Of a stretch of 64,000 nucleotides of DNA, positions 11,501 through 18,780 are shown piece after piece. The stretch comes from G965230065 sp965230065 (GTDB taxonomy: Bacteria; Bacteroidota; Bacteroidia; Cytophagales; Cyclobacteriaceae): assembly GCA_965230065.1 (NCBI GenBank), contig OZ245942.1, forward strand, positions 6,820,001 through 6,884,000. The letters run 5' to 3'. The notes below the pieces were generated by a model, which was not told the DNA's origin, did no database searches, and saw only the letters and a program-made list of their open reading frames with translations. The first letter of the stretch is position 1; each line of letters begins with the position of its first letter. Position numbers and translations under genes: made by a program.

Positions 11501-12770
11501 TAACTTCGTAGCACCTGGAGTCGCTTTCCTGCTGGGTAGCCAGGACCCCGGTATCCGTAAAACGGCTGCCAGTGAAGGGTGGTTGTCTACAAGTTCTGAT
11601 TTGACTACCCCATTTAGCCAGATATCCACCACCAATTTCAACATCAAAGCCAACGTAGAACCTGCCCGGGACCTGCGCATACAGCTGGATGTAAAAAAAT
11701 CTAAAACAGGCATGTACCAGGAACTGTTCCAGGTAGATTCTATCACGAATGAGTACTCTGCCTTGAATCCCTCCCGAAATGGTTCATACAGTATTTCTTA
11801 TTATACCCTGCCTACGGCTTTTGACAAACTGGATGCCAACAACATCACCGAGGCCTTTGCCAACTTTGAAGCTTACCGGAACCCTATCCGTGACCGGCTG
11901 GCAGCAGGCAACCCAAATGAAAGTGGGGAATATGACATTAACTCACAGGATGTGCTCATTCCGGCTTTTATAGCCGCTTACACCGGACAAACACCCGGGG
12001 ATGTAAAACTGAATCCTTTCCCAAAAATCCCCCTACCCAACTGGCGGGTAGATTACACCGGCTTGCCCCGTTTGTTCCCCGGCCTTTCAGATGTATTCCA
12101 GTCGGTGAGCATTACCCACGGGTACACTTCTACCTACGACGTAAGCAATTACAGCAACGCCCTGGCGTATAATAATGCAGATCAACTGCTGCTGAACAAT
12201 AATATAGAAAACTACGACCCCACACGGGTAGATCAGGTGAATGATACGGAAGAAAGCAATTTGTGGGTACCCACCTACATTGTGCAGCAGGTAGCCATTA
12301 CCGAAAGGTTCAACCCGCTCATCGGGCTCAACCTGCGTACCAAAAGCAGGTTCACCGCCCGGGCAGAGTACCGGATTGAACGCAGCCTGGCCCTGCAACT
12401 GTCTAACACCCAGATTACCGAATTGCGCTCCGATGACTTTAATTTTGAAATAGGCTTTACCAAGTCAGATTTTAAATTACCTTTCCGCTTCAAGGGGCGC
12501 TCTATCGTGCTTGAAAATGACTTAACTTTCCGCATGAACATCGCCGTCAAAGATACGGAAACTATCCAGCGAAAGATTGATGATGAAAGTACGATTACCA
12601 ACGGCAACCTGAATTTCCAACTGCGCCCCACCATCAGTTATGTACTGAACGAGCAGCTCCAGTTGCAATTTTACTTTACCCGGAACGTAAACGACCCCAA
12701 AATCTCCAACTCTTTCAAAAGAACAACAACAGAATCGGGCATACAGATCAGGTTTAACCTGGCGCAGTAA
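5589..12770 (+). CDS. sprA: Type IX secretion system outer-membrane translocon SprA
   Basis: A 2393-residue outer-membrane protein; SprA forms the very large beta-barrel through which T9SS cargo leaves the cell and is needed for gliding in gliding species. The signal peptide is residues 1-29 (ending PVRA before Gln). A proline-rich, disordered N-terminal stretch is followed by SprA-type segments (DIRPNGFVTLDFG near 180-195, a long Asn/Asp-rich middle, and alternating amphipathic strands to the C-terminal RFNLAQ). The length matches the family (about 2300-2500). The start is the rare codon TTG: no ATG or GTG is in frame between an upstream stop at 5529 and this codon, and the signal peptide begins right behind it. 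The gene lies 104 bp after ruvA and converges with the acetyltransferase gene. The two large internal insert regions are rich in EF-hand-like Asp/Asn. Confidence 0.95.
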   Translation: MNSICKLPFFLYIIVAVLTATWAGTPVRAQVTPATPADTLQQAAQDTIPANEADTLLNRPYEPSSQPVFQPKDRFGDPFSFSEETSPSPLLLDDPSKLEMDVEIDTALNYTIYEKIGDLNYRPTTTMSFDEFSQLQQDEMIKSYWQEQSAALDGESAVSGRGLIPPIYTSPLFDRLFGGSYVDIRPNGFVTLDFGVRAQRIDNPQIPIRQQRTVNFEFDQQISLNVTGKVGEKLAITANFDNNNSFDFQNDVKVEYTGFEEEIIKKIELGTVSLPVRNSLMSGSQSLFGLKTELQFGKLFVTGVATIQRGQTDAVEIEGGTQSREFTIRGSDYDENRHFFLAHYFRDNYEEWIQSPQVFSRLNVTRVEVYVLNRNNDTETQRNFVSFMDLGEGRRIYQNDNPKVAPGQGGPPRNNANSLFIELQNTQGTRDVNQVSSILENDFSFENSTDYVKITSARKLDEREFAFNSELGYISLFRKLQNDEVLAVAFEYTYEGQSYKVGELTEDYQNRPDNEVIFLKMLRPNKINTTVPTWDLMMKNIYSLNASQVNQQGFEFRVVYRDDETGVDNPSLHEGNADVKDVPLISLLGLDQLNPNNDPQPDGNFDFVEGLTINPDLGNVIFPVLEPFGQALDTLFTDGEQNLVNKYVYDELYETTKAEAELETTKNKFFLVGRYTAGSSNEIMLPGINIAEGSVIVYAGNTPLTEGTHFTVDYNLGKVNLIDEGIVSSGKKIRITYEKADLFNFQTRTFLGTRLEYRFNDDINLGATVLHVNERPIVTRVGIGSEPTKNTQYGLDLNFRKDSRFLTKMVDFLPLIQTKETSTITLNAEYAQLVPGTSNVVDGEGASYIDDFENTMTPFNLGGWQNWQLASTPETDDGRYDLRAQAGNDLGLGYKRAKLAWYVVDNGAFYTSSFSGIRPDNIPQPVENHYERSVPPQEIFTNQDPQVVNTALPVFDIAYFPEERGSYNYNPDLAPDGRLENPETNWGGITRAITSDVDFDKTNVEYLEFWLLDPFIEGQNGIVQDGENNTNNTTGGELVFNLGSVSEDLIVDDQHGFENGLPADGSEDKVRVTDWGRVTQRQFLTNAFDNTSDARENQDIGQDGLKNEDEADFHQDYINNLTATGEARQRIIDDPSADNFEYYLGDDLDARDAQIVERYKNFNNQEGNSPINAGSNLRYTPSGSQNPDNEDLNRDNTLSDLEEYYEYRIPLRKEGLRVGQNHIVDVVEPEQGAPKWYLFRIPIREPDRVQGNIQGFKSIRFARMYLTKWQQPVVLRMVKFQLVGSQWRKFEGDLFNKGLFEMPEPYNAGFNISVVNIEENAQSVDGGSPYVLPPGIKRDRDNTSAIDRRQNEQSIQLCVDDLRDKDARAVYKNMTLDMINYGRVKMFLHAESQTAQDSSVTAFLRFGTDFNENYYEVEVPLVMSPPGVATPEVVWPEENEIDVELNDLYSVKSARNISNVPINLPYTEQRGKHRITVVGRPELSTVQTVMIGIRNPDSPDGAPQSVCIWANELRVTDFDRTKGWAANARVNAKLADFGNVTASARRLTFGFGGVQSRIAERSREDITEYDVSGNFELGKLTPDKWGLQVPMYASYERGESVPQFDPRDPDIPLEATLDAIVDPQERNNYLDIVTDQITRRSLNFTNVRKIKTNETAPMFYDISNFSFSYAYSDVEQSNFNTAQYLQRTIRGGIAYNYTFPSINIAPFSGIQSPWLGLISGINFSPLPTSFSASADLNRTFFKTLYRDANLNPLAEANYQKSFTFNRQYDLRWNLTSNLALDYTARANAIVDEPEGDLDTEDKRETVWDNLKKLGRMKNFDQQITATYTIPFDRLPVTDWIKADVRYLAGYSWRAGAFSLDPDVPSQAETLGNVIENTRDRSLNGQLDFVTLYNKVRLLKEINSPPPRRRGARNSDQEGEEEAEEAPKENRFIKGVLRLLMSVRTVSATYSINEGTRLPGYMRRAYLFGMDSNFVAPGVAFLLGSQDPGIRKTAASEGWLSTSSDLTTPFSQISTTNFNIKANVEPARDLRIQLDVKKSKTGMYQELFQVDSITNEYSALNPSRNGSYSISYYTLPTAFDKLDANNITEAFANFEAYRNPIRDRLAAGNPNESGEYDINSQDVLIPAFIAAYTGQTPGDVKLNPFPKIPLPNWRVDYTGLPRLFPGLSDVFQSVSITHGYTSTYDVSNYSNALAYNNADQLLLNNNIENYDPTRVDQVNDTEESNLWVPTYIVQQVAITERFNPLIGLNLRTKSRFTARAEYRIERSLALQLSNTQITELRSDDFNFEIGFTKSDFKLPFRFKGRSIVLENDLTFRMNIAVKDTETIQRKIDDESTITNGNLNFQLRPTISYVLNEQLQLQFYFTRNVNDPKISNSFKRTTTESGIQIRFNLAQ

Positions 12771-12818
12771 AAAGATAGTAGAAGGATAAAATAACTCAGT
12801 GGGAGGCAGGTATTACAT

Positions 12819-13457
12819 TTATTCATTATTGAGTACTGCCAACAAGCTGTCAATATTGTTGCCGGTTAAATGCTGCACATGCTCTGTTATTTTTTCAATA
12901 TCCCAATCCCACCACCGCAGTTTTAAAAGTTTTTCAATGGTTTCATCTGAAAACCTTTTCTTGATTTCTTTAGCCGGGTTGCCACCCACTACCGCATAAG
13001 GAGCAACATCTTTGACTATCGTAGCATTCGTTGCGATGATCGCCCCATCTCCTATGTTTACGCCAGCCATAATGGTTGCGTTATGCCCTATCCACACATC
13101 ATTGCCGATTACTACATCTCCTTTGTTAGGATACACTTTTCCCTCCATGGCCTTTTCCCATCCGTTGCCAAATATTGCAAAGGGATAAGTTGAGAGGGCG
13201 TCTGTGAGGTGATTTGCCCCATTCATGATAAATTTGACACCGGAAGCAATCATGCAGAACTTTCCAATGATTAAACGGTCTCCGGTAAAATCGAAATGAT
13301 ACCTCACATTTTTTTCAAAATTCTGCACATCCTCAAAGTCGTCATAGTAGGTGTAATCCCCCACCACAATGTTTGGGTTTTTCACAACGTTTTTCAGGAA
13401 ACAAAGCTTGTCATAATTTTCAAGCGGGAATTGCGTATGCTTGTCGGGACCTGTCAT
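12819..13457 (-). CDS. Vat-family streptogramin A O-acetyltransferase (xenobiotic acetyltransferase)
   Basis: The 212 residues from the ATG at 13457 (a TTG two codons upstream is less likely) form a left-handed beta-helix acetyltransferase. Vat-family hallmarks are present: VGDYTYYDD near the N terminus, IGKFCMIASGV, IMNGANH containing the catalytic His (residue 83), TYPFAIFGNGWE, VVIGNDVWIGHNATIMAGV, IGDGAIIATNATIVKDV, YAVVGGNPAKEIKKRF and a Trp-rich RWWDWD tail. Known Vat enzymes acetylate streptogramin A antibiotics using acetyl-CoA and give resistance. The gene is 19 bp behind the ECF42 sigma gene and may be co-transcribed with it. A close relative with another acceptor (general CatB-like XAT) cannot be excluded, but the motif match is strong. 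Confidence 0.88.
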   Translation of the reverse strand: MTGPDKHTQFPLENYDKLCFLKNVVKNPNIVVGDYTYYDDFEDVQNFEKNVRYHFDFTGDRLIIGKFCMIASGVKFIMNGANHLTDALSTYPFAIFGNGWEKAMEGKVYPNKGDVVIGNDVWIGHNATIMAGVNIGDGAIIATNATIVKDVAPYAVVGGNPAKEIKKRFSDETIEKLLKLRWWDWDIEKITEHVQHLTGNNIDSLLAVLNNE

Positions 13458-13476
13458 TAGCAAATTTTTTTTGGTT

Positions 13477-14742
13477 TCATACTGTTTTTATTTTGTTGTT
13501 CATTTTTTCTTTTAGTCGTTCGATTTCCTTTGTCAATGTTCGTTTTTCAGTCTTGGATTTTGTCAGGTTAATGGCTTCATTGTAATGTGAAACAGCTCTT
13601 TCATTGTCTTTATCTGAATATAAAAAACCTAACAATTCGTGATAGTAATTGCTATCGGTCAACTGTAATTTTTCAGCTTCTACAATTGCCTTATCGTGTC
13701 CGTAAACTTTGGCGAAGACAAATGTTCTGTTCAATGCTGTTATGGGGGAATAGTCTATGAGGATAAGTTGGTTGTACAATTGTAAAATGTATTGCCATTT
13801 GCTTTCGTCCGTGGGTGTGGTGTGCCAATAGGCAATACCTGCTTCCAAATGGTATTTTGAGGTTTCCTTACCATTCGTTGCGTTCACCAAATAATAATTT
13901 CCCCTTTCTATGAGCGATTTGTCCCACAAACTTATGTCCTGCGCGTCAAACAGGACGGCTTCACCTTTGTCATTCGTCCTTGCTTCCAATCGTGAGCTTT
14001 GGAAACACATCAATGCCAATAATGCATTCGTTTGTGGTGTGTCTGTCAACACATTTTCCGTTAAGAGCAAGGTCAATCTTGTTGCTTCAGAACAAAGGTC
14101 TTTTCGGATTAAATTGTTGTTAGTTTTGGAAAAATAGCCTTCATTAAACAGCAAGTACAATGTTTTTAAAACGGTGTCCAATCTTGATTTTATTTCTGTT
14201 TCGCTTAATGATTTGATTTGAAAACTGTCGTTACGAAGGTTGGTTCTTGCTCTTTGCAAACGTTTTTTTATGGTTTCGGATTTGACGAGAAAAGCATTGG
14301 CAATTTCTTCTACACTGAAACCACAAAGGATTTGAAGTGCCAAACAAATTTGGCTTTCACTTGAATTTGCAGGATTGCAAACGGCAAAAATCATAGCCAA
14401 TTGACTGTCTGAAATCATTTGCTCATGAAACTCTATTTTTTCTACCTGCTCAGTTCCATCAGCATTAAGATTGTTTTTGATTTGTGTTTCAAAAACAGAA
14501 ATGTGTTTGAAATAATCTTTGGTCCTGTTTTTGGCAACTGTATAGAGCCAGGCGGTCGGGTTTTCTGGTACCCCACTGATTGCCCAATGTTCGGACGCTT
14601 TCAGAAAAGTATCGCTGGCAATGTCTTCGGCAATCTCAATATGCTTTAAACCAAAATGACGGCATAAAACAGCCGTCATTTTCGCATACTCCTGTCGGAA
14701 TAACTTCGGAACAAGATCCTTATGTGATTTTTGATTTTTCAA
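13477..14742 (-). CDS. ECF42-type RNA polymerase sigma factor with C-terminal extension
   Basis: 421 residues. Sigma region 2 (about 15-85) contains AEDIASDTFLKASEHW and PTAWLYTVAKNRTKDYF; region 4 (about 125-180) contains QICLALQILCGFSVEEIANAFLVKSETIKKRLQRAR. A long C-terminal part (about 190-410; DUF6596-like, then TPR-like helices) is the feature that separates ECF42 factors from ordinary ECFs; in that group the extension, rather than an anti-sigma, is thought to control activity. The gene encoding a DGPF/YCII partner ends 3 bp upstream, the diagnostic neighbour of ECF42. Base composition is more AT-rich than in the flanking chromosome. The regulon is unknown; the Vat gene immediately downstream is the obvious candidate. 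Confidence 0.9.
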   Translation of the reverse strand: MKNQKSHKDLVPKLFRQEYAKMTAVLCRHFGLKHIEIAEDIASDTFLKASEHWAISGVPENPTAWLYTVAKNRTKDYFKHISVFETQIKNNLNADGTEQVEKIEFHEQMISDSQLAMIFAVCNPANSSESQICLALQILCGFSVEEIANAFLVKSETIKKRLQRARTNLRNDSFQIKSLSETEIKSRLDTVLKTLYLLFNEGYFSKTNNNLIRKDLCSEATRLTLLLTENVLTDTPQTNALLALMCFQSSRLEARTNDKGEAVLFDAQDISLWDKSLIERGNYYLVNATNGKETSKYHLEAGIAYWHTTPTDESKWQYILQLYNQLILIDYSPITALNRTFVFAKVYGHDKAIVEAEKLQLTDSNYYHELLGFLYSDKDNERAVSHYNEAINLTKSKTEKRTLTKEIERLKEKMNNKIKTV

Positions 14743-14745
14743 ATA

Positions 14746-15087
14746 CTAATCACGTTTTAAAACTTCACGAACTTCAATGTTCCCTCCAATTTCAAAAATC
14801 GGATTTCCTTTTGCAATCTCTACCGCTTCATCAATGGTTTCCGTTTTTACAACAATGTAGCCACTGATAAATTCCTTGATTTCTGTATAGGGCCCATCCG
14901 TTACCACATCGTCTGATTTTACGGTTTTTGCACTTCCGGCAATAGGAAGTAGCGTATTCCCTTTGTCAACCAACTTGTTTTGAGCCGCAATACTCCCGAG
15001 CCAATTCATTCGCTCCTGCATTTGCTCGGGCGAAGGTTTAAAATCGGCAATGTCTTTTAATCTGAAAATTAATGCGAATTCTTTCAT
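14746..15087 (-). CDS. DGPF/YCII-domain protein, ECF42 partner
   Basis: 113 residues, a single YCII-related alpha/beta domain. The signature DGPYTEIKEFISGY starts at residue 64, equal to the DGPFAETKE motif after which the family is named, followed by IVVKTETIDEAVEIAKGNP. These proteins are nearly always encoded beside ECF42 sigma factors and are assumed to be regulators or targets; no enzymatic activity is established. It is first in a two-gene unit with the sigma gene (3-bp gap) and possibly Vat behind it. The 130 bp upstream contain no recognisable TAnnTTTG promoter. Confidence 0.87.
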   Translation of the reverse strand: MKEFALIFRLKDIADFKPSPEQMQERMNWLGSIAAQNKLVDKGNTLLPIAGSAKTVKSDDVVTDGPYTEIKEFISGYIVVKTETIDEAVEIAKGNPIFEIGGNIEVREVLKRD

Positions 15088-15219
15088 TTAGATAAATTTT
15101 TAAAGTTCACCCTAATGACGATTGACATTTCAACATGGGGACATTTCAATTAATTTTTTCTATGTCGTTTTTCATTACTCGCTATCTTTTCTTGTAATAT
15201 CTCCGGATTATAGTTCTAT

Positions 15220-15555
15220 TTATTTTTCTGACAGGTTTCCGTAGTACACTTTAATATTGATGATTTTTCCATCCTTGATTTTAAAGTATTCTGCATTTTC
15301 AATTTTACGCTTGTCATAAGTGACTGCTTCGTAGCTTAGAAACGCTTCATTTTTCTGTTCAATAAACCTCAAGATTTGGTACTGTTTAACTCTTTTGTTG
15401 AAATTCCAACATCTTTCAAAATATGTAGTTTTATCTAACATTTTGTCGTGAGGGCTACTGAATTCAAATCTGTCATCAAGAAGATTTTCCAAAGTTCCTT
15501 TATCACTTGTTTCGTAACAAGAAAAATATTTTTGGATGATGTCCAAGGTTTTCAT
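15220..15555 (-). CDS. NTF2-like (SnoaL) small protein
   Basis: 111 residues with the cone-like alpha+beta NTF2 fold: an N-terminal helix pair (DIIQKYFSCYETSDKGTLE), then FEFSSPHDKM and strands with TYDKRKIENAEYFKIKDGKIINIKVYYG. NTF2-like proteins can be enzymes or binding proteins; no catalytic set is clear here. It is 5 bp downstream of the DinB-like gene and probably translated from the same mRNA. A typical passenger of small-gene accessory regions; role unknown. Confidence 0.72.
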   Translation of the reverse strand: MKTLDIIQKYFSCYETSDKGTLENLLDDRFEFSSPHDKMLDKTTYFERCWNFNKRVKQYQILRFIEQKNEAFLSYEAVTYDKRKIENAEYFKIKDGKIINIKVYYGNLSEK

Positions 15556-15560
15556 TTGAG

Positions 15561-16091
15561 CTAGGTCGTTTTAATGTTGTTTGATGCTATCATATTTTCT
15601 AATTGGTGAATGTGTCTTTGCGTATGGTAAATATTGAACCATATCCACTCGAATCTTGTAAATTCGCCATACTCTGGAATTGAGAAATCAATACAGGTTA
15701 AAGATAAATCTTTTGTTTGTATGACTCTTTTTATTTGCTCAATCCTATCTTCTAAGCCTTTAATTAAAACTATTTTTAGTGTTCTTTCCTTTGAGGGTAA
15801 AATGGCCTTTGGTGCATCCATTTTAATTGAAGTATCAGAGAACAAGATTTTAATAGGTTCCAATTTTAGATCAATCGGTCGTTCTGTCTTCTTTGTTTTT
15901 CCGTTTAATGTCTTAACAAATGCATACGATTTTAATAAGTGGTCTCCAAATTGTCCTGCCGACCACCCTTTTTTCGGGTGGAAATTCAATTGGTCTTCCG
16001 ATAAAGAAGCTAATACCTTCAATAAGCGCCATGTTACTTGATGAAATTCGGCTAATATATTACTCCTTGTATTTTCTGTTATTTTCAACAT
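15561..16091 (-). CDS. DinB-like four-helix protein
   Basis: 176 residues, all-helical. The pattern resembles the DinB/YfiT superfamily, in which three His residues bind a divalent metal: an HxxK region near LLKSYAFVK (His51-type position) and the C-terminal IYHTQRHIHQLENM with two spaced His. Several family members are thiol-dependent transferases; the function of this one is not known. The 5' end overlaps the SRPBCC gene by 32 bp in another frame, so translation is probably coupled. Confidence 0.72.
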   Translation of the reverse strand: MLKITENTRSNILAEFHQVTWRLLKVLASLSEDQLNFHPKKGWSAGQFGDHLLKSYAFVKTLNGKTKKTERPIDLKLEPIKILFSDTSIKMDAPKAILPSKERTLKIVLIKGLEDRIEQIKRVIQTKDLSLTCIDFSIPEYGEFTRFEWIWFNIYHTQRHIHQLENMIASNNIKTT

Positions 16092-16542
16092 AATCAGCTA
16101 ATTTCTGTAGAGAAGATCGTGTCCCTGCTTCATTGTCTTCAGGTCGTATGCCTATAGGTATATTCTTAAATGTGTATATAACCTCTGCAACCTTTTCTTT
16201 AGGTGCTAATAGTATCTCCACAATCATATCACCCCAAAAATCAGGGTTAGAGGATTTGAAGTTCACCGTTTGTACAATTTTCTGATGAGGCACGATATCA
16301 ATAAAACGTGCTGTATACCGATCCTCTTTGGCTTGTGTTTTACCTTGGGTTCCTGTTTCAGATTCTGGATAGTATAGGGACATTTCGTAACCACCACCAA
16401 TCCTAAAGTCGAAATTGTGAACCTTTGCAGTCATATTACCAGGTGCTTGCCAAACTTCCATTGACTTTGGATTAGTAATTGCGTTATAAACACTTTGAAT
16501 AGAGGCATTTATTGCTTTTGAAGTTTTAGTAGTCTGTGTCAT
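16060..16542 (-). CDS. SRPBCC (AHSA1-like) protein
   Basis: 160 residues. It begins with the START/Bet v1-like pattern KTSKAINASIQSVYNAITNPKSMEVWQ, then FDFRIGGGYEMSLYYPE, and ends with the long C-terminal helix LQKLADYVEN. AHSA1-type SRPBCC proteins bind hydrophobic ligands or chaperones in a central cavity; the ligand is unknown here. It belongs to the minus-strand run VOC-SRPBCC-DinB-NTF2, where gaps are short or negative. The overlap with the DinB gene suggests the two move together. Confidence 0.8.
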   Translation of the reverse strand: MTQTTKTSKAINASIQSVYNAITNPKSMEVWQAPGNMTAKVHNFDFRIGGGYEMSLYYPESETGTQGKTQAKEDRYTARFIDIVPHQKIVQTVNFKSSNPDFWGDMIVEILLAPKEKVAEVIYTFKNIPIGIRPEDNEAGTRSSLQKLADYVENNRKYKE

Positions 16543-16580
16543 TGCTAAGTTATTCTACTTTGTTCTCTATTCTTTTTTAC

Positions 16581-16997
16581 TCACATGTTATCATTATAAA
16601 GCAGATTGAATTTGTGACCGTCAGGATCTGCAAATACGCACACATAGAAGCCATTGTCATCATAATAAGCTTTCCTGTCTTTATTAGAATCGAATAAAAT
16701 GGTACCACCTGCTTTTCCGATTTCAGCTATCCAACTGTCAAATTCATCTTTGTTTTCAACCGACAGGGAAAACATGACTTCATTTCCTTGTGCCAGGTCA
16801 GCGGTTTTTCCTTCCAGGCTTGTTTCCAGTTTAGTTGTTTCAAAAAAGTGAATGACAAACTCATCATCGCCAAATAAAAAGCTCACCAGATCTTCCGTAG
16901 GATTGCCATTAAGTTTAAATCCTAAAGACGAATAAAATTCTTGTGTCTTGCGGATGTCTTTCACTCCTAAGTTTGCCCAAATGTTTTTTGGTTTCAT
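16581..16997 (-). CDS. VOC-family protein (glyoxalase/bleomycin-resistance type)
   Basis: 138 residues. N-terminal IWANLGVKDIRKTQEFYSSLGFKLN is the classic VOC opening, and the closing strand FYVCVFADPDGHKFNLLYN carries the usual DPDGH motif. The metal-binding Glu of true glyoxalases is replaced by Asn in FNLLYN, so binding or sequestration is as likely as catalysis. It is the first gene of the short minus-strand cluster, with an attC-like element just upstream (17027-17160). Confidence 0.82.
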   Translation of the reverse strand: MKPKNIWANLGVKDIRKTQEFYSSLGFKLNGNPTEDLVSFLFGDDEFVIHFFETTKLETSLEGKTADLAQGNEVMFSLSVENKDEFDSWIAEIGKAGGTILFDSNKDRKAYYDDNGFYVCVFADPDGHKFNLLYNDNM

Positions 16998-17026
16998 ATT
17001 CTAATGTTTTGATTCTATTTCAGCTT

Positions 17027-17160
17027 GTTGCCAACGGTTTGGCTATGCCTGGTGCGGCATATCGAAGCCACTTTTTTGTCTGCTTACCGGATTTTATCAG
17101 TTGTAATATCTTCAACTTTAATCAGTCACCCCACATTTGCTACAGGCGATATTAGTGGCT
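17027..17160. repeat. attC-like imperfect palindromic spacer, copy A
   Basis: GGCTATGCCTGGTGCGG at 17041-17057 matches the left arm of copy B (22024-22040) at 15 of 17 positions, and GTCTGCTTACCG at 17078 matches GTCCGTTTACCG at 22060 at almost the same offset (37 versus 36 bases). The right arm has decayed. It separates the VOC gene from the RibD-C gene. Confidence 0.6.
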
Positions 17161-17167
17161 GGTTTTA

Positions 17168-17737
17168 TTATTTTGAATAGGTTAATATCATAACACCATT
17201 ATTGTATGTTTTTGAATGGGTCAACTTTAGGTACAACTCATCTTTTAGTTCCTTAAACAGAGGTTTTCCGCCTCCTAAAATTACAGGAAAGAGCAAAATT
17301 TTATATTCATCGATCAATTTCATTTTAGTTAGTTTTTGAACAATGCTTGCACTTCCTATAATCATAATATTCTTTCCTTCTTTCATTTTTAACTCTGTCA
17401 CCTGCTCAATAATATCTTTTGCAGATAGTTTTGAGTTATTCCATTTTAGATTATCAATAGTTGAAGAGAAGACAATTTTATTCATTCCATTCATCAAATC
17501 TGCTAATGGTTCATCTTCGGTAGTTACATTGGGCCAATATTGAGAGAGACTTTCATATGTTATTCGTCCAAATAGAAATGTATCAACGTTTTTATATTCT
17601 GATGCAATATCAGTTTCCATTTCACTCACAAAATTTTGGGTAACGAAATCCATTTCTTGTCCCTTTCTCCCCGCCATATAGCCATCAATGGAAAGAAATT
17701 CATAAGCTATCAATTTTCTCATACTTTTTTTTCTCAA
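17168..17737 (-). CDS. Dihydrofolate-reductase-like protein (RibD C-terminal domain)
   Basis: 189 residues, or 184 if Met6 (17722) is used, which gives the family-typical MRKLIAYEFLSIDGYMAG. Signatures of the RibD-C/DHFR-like fold are SLDG-type SIDGYMAGRKG, FLFGRITYESL, MNKIVFSSTI, MIIGSASIVQKL and LFPVILGGGKPLF. The family binds NADPH and includes riboflavin-pathway reductases, but stand-alone copies such as this one have no settled substrate. It is flanked on both sides by palindromic spacers (17027-17160 and 17841-17943), like a single-gene cassette. Confidence 0.85.
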   Translation of the reverse strand: MRKKSMRKLIAYEFLSIDGYMAGRKGQEMDFVTQNFVSEMETDIASEYKNVDTFLFGRITYESLSQYWPNVTTEDEPLADLMNGMNKIVFSSTIDNLKWNNSKLSAKDIIEQVTELKMKEGKNIMIIGSASIVQKLTKMKLIDEYKILLFPVILGGGKPLFKELKDELYLKLTHSKTYNNGVMILTYSK

Positions 17738-17840
17738 AAATAATTGTTAGCTCAATTTTTATCGCTGGCAAAAGCCGACAGTTTCAGGGGGGATTTGCGA
17801 CAATCTGATCTTGTGTTTCACTTCCTACTAACGCCCCCCT

Positions 17841-17943
17841 GTATAAGTAATAGCTGATTTTGGTTTCTGATTTTTCAATTTGCACCGACCTTTGTTTTGT
17901 TTATCTATTTTCATTTTTGCACTTCACCCGCTATTGCTTATAC
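17841..17943. repeat. attC-like imperfect palindrome between cassette genes
   Basis: Arms GTATAAGTAATAGC (17841-17854) and GCTATTGCTTATAC (17930-17943) are complementary at 13 of 14 positions, separated by 75 bases, with a C-run before the left arm and TTATTGGC after the right one. The layout (about 100 bp, arms at the ends, variable middle) resembles an integron recombination site, but the GTTRRRY/RYYYAAC core is not exact. Confidence 0.6.
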
Positions 17944-17963
17944 ACATTATTGGCTGCTGCATT

Positions 17964-18683
17964 TTAGTCTATAGAGTAAAAGATGCCCCTTTCCATCTCA
18001 ATGTTATATTCTTTATTGAATTCCTCTGGGTCGAATCCGATTTTGTCGTATTTGTCCTGGACTAATTTTTTTGCATTGTCCAATTTTTCTTGACTTTCCC
18101 ATACTGCAATAGTTGTCAAATTTACTATTGAACCTAATTCATTATTTTGCAGCAAGACTTCATCATTTATGAACCCTTCGATATTTTTGATGAAGTTCCT
18201 ATTGTAATCTAATTTTTCTTTGAAGGTCTTATAGGATTTTTTGGGAATAACAAACTCATCGACAAAATATACTTTACTTTTCGCTGTTCCTTTTTCAATG
18301 AAATTATTAGGAATCAATCCCAATTGTTGGAAAAAAGAAACTTTGTCTGGTTTTGCAACATTGTTAATGATTTTTCCATTTCGGAGTTCGTAGATGCTTA
18401 CGCCATCAACTGTAATTTTTTTTCCTGTGGGAGGAATGTTTCTATATGGATGTTGATGGGTCCCCCTCCAATCATATACGGTTATGACCTTGTTGCCTTC
18501 TCCGAATATTTCTTTGATTGTGAATTCAATATCAGGAAATGCTTTAAATAACGGTTTGTTCGTATTGTTGAAATGCTCAACATAATCTTTATCCACAAAT
18601 ATTTTCGATTTGTCCAATTCCTTTTTGTTGAGGACAATATCATACATATTTTGGACTGCTTTTTTATTTTCTGATTCACTCAT
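17964..18683 (-). CDS. Ester cyclase/SnoaL-like domain fused to an ABM-like domain
   Basis: 239 residues. The N-terminal half (about 1-125) is SnoaL-like: ENKKAVQNMYDIVLNKKELD, FVDKDYVEHF, FPDIEFTIKEIFGEGNKVITVYDWRGTHQ and VDGVSIYELRNGKI. The C-terminal half (about 135-239) looks like a dimeric alpha-beta barrel of the antibiotic-biosynthesis-monooxygenase type (VYFVDEFVIPKKSYKTFKEKL, IAVWESQEKLDNAKK). Each half is a common small domain; the fusion is less usual. Activity is unknown. An attC-like spacer lies just downstream and the DUF2703 gene about 100 bp upstream. Confidence 0.72.
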   Translation of the reverse strand: MSESENKKAVQNMYDIVLNKKELDKSKIFVDKDYVEHFNNTNKPLFKAFPDIEFTIKEIFGEGNKVITVYDWRGTHQHPYRNIPPTGKKITVDGVSIYELRNGKIINNVAKPDKVSFFQQLGLIPNNFIEKGTAKSKVYFVDEFVIPKKSYKTFKEKLDYNRNFIKNIEGFINDEVLLQNNELGSIVNLTTIAVWESQEKLDNAKKLVQDKYDKIGFDPEEFNKEYNIEMERGIFYSID

Positions 18684-18780
18684 ATTTTTATTTTGTTACA
18701 GCTATTCAGCAAAGTACAGACTAGCAAAAGTGCAGACATAAAATATATTTTATATTTACACTTTACCGTTGGCAGACGTT

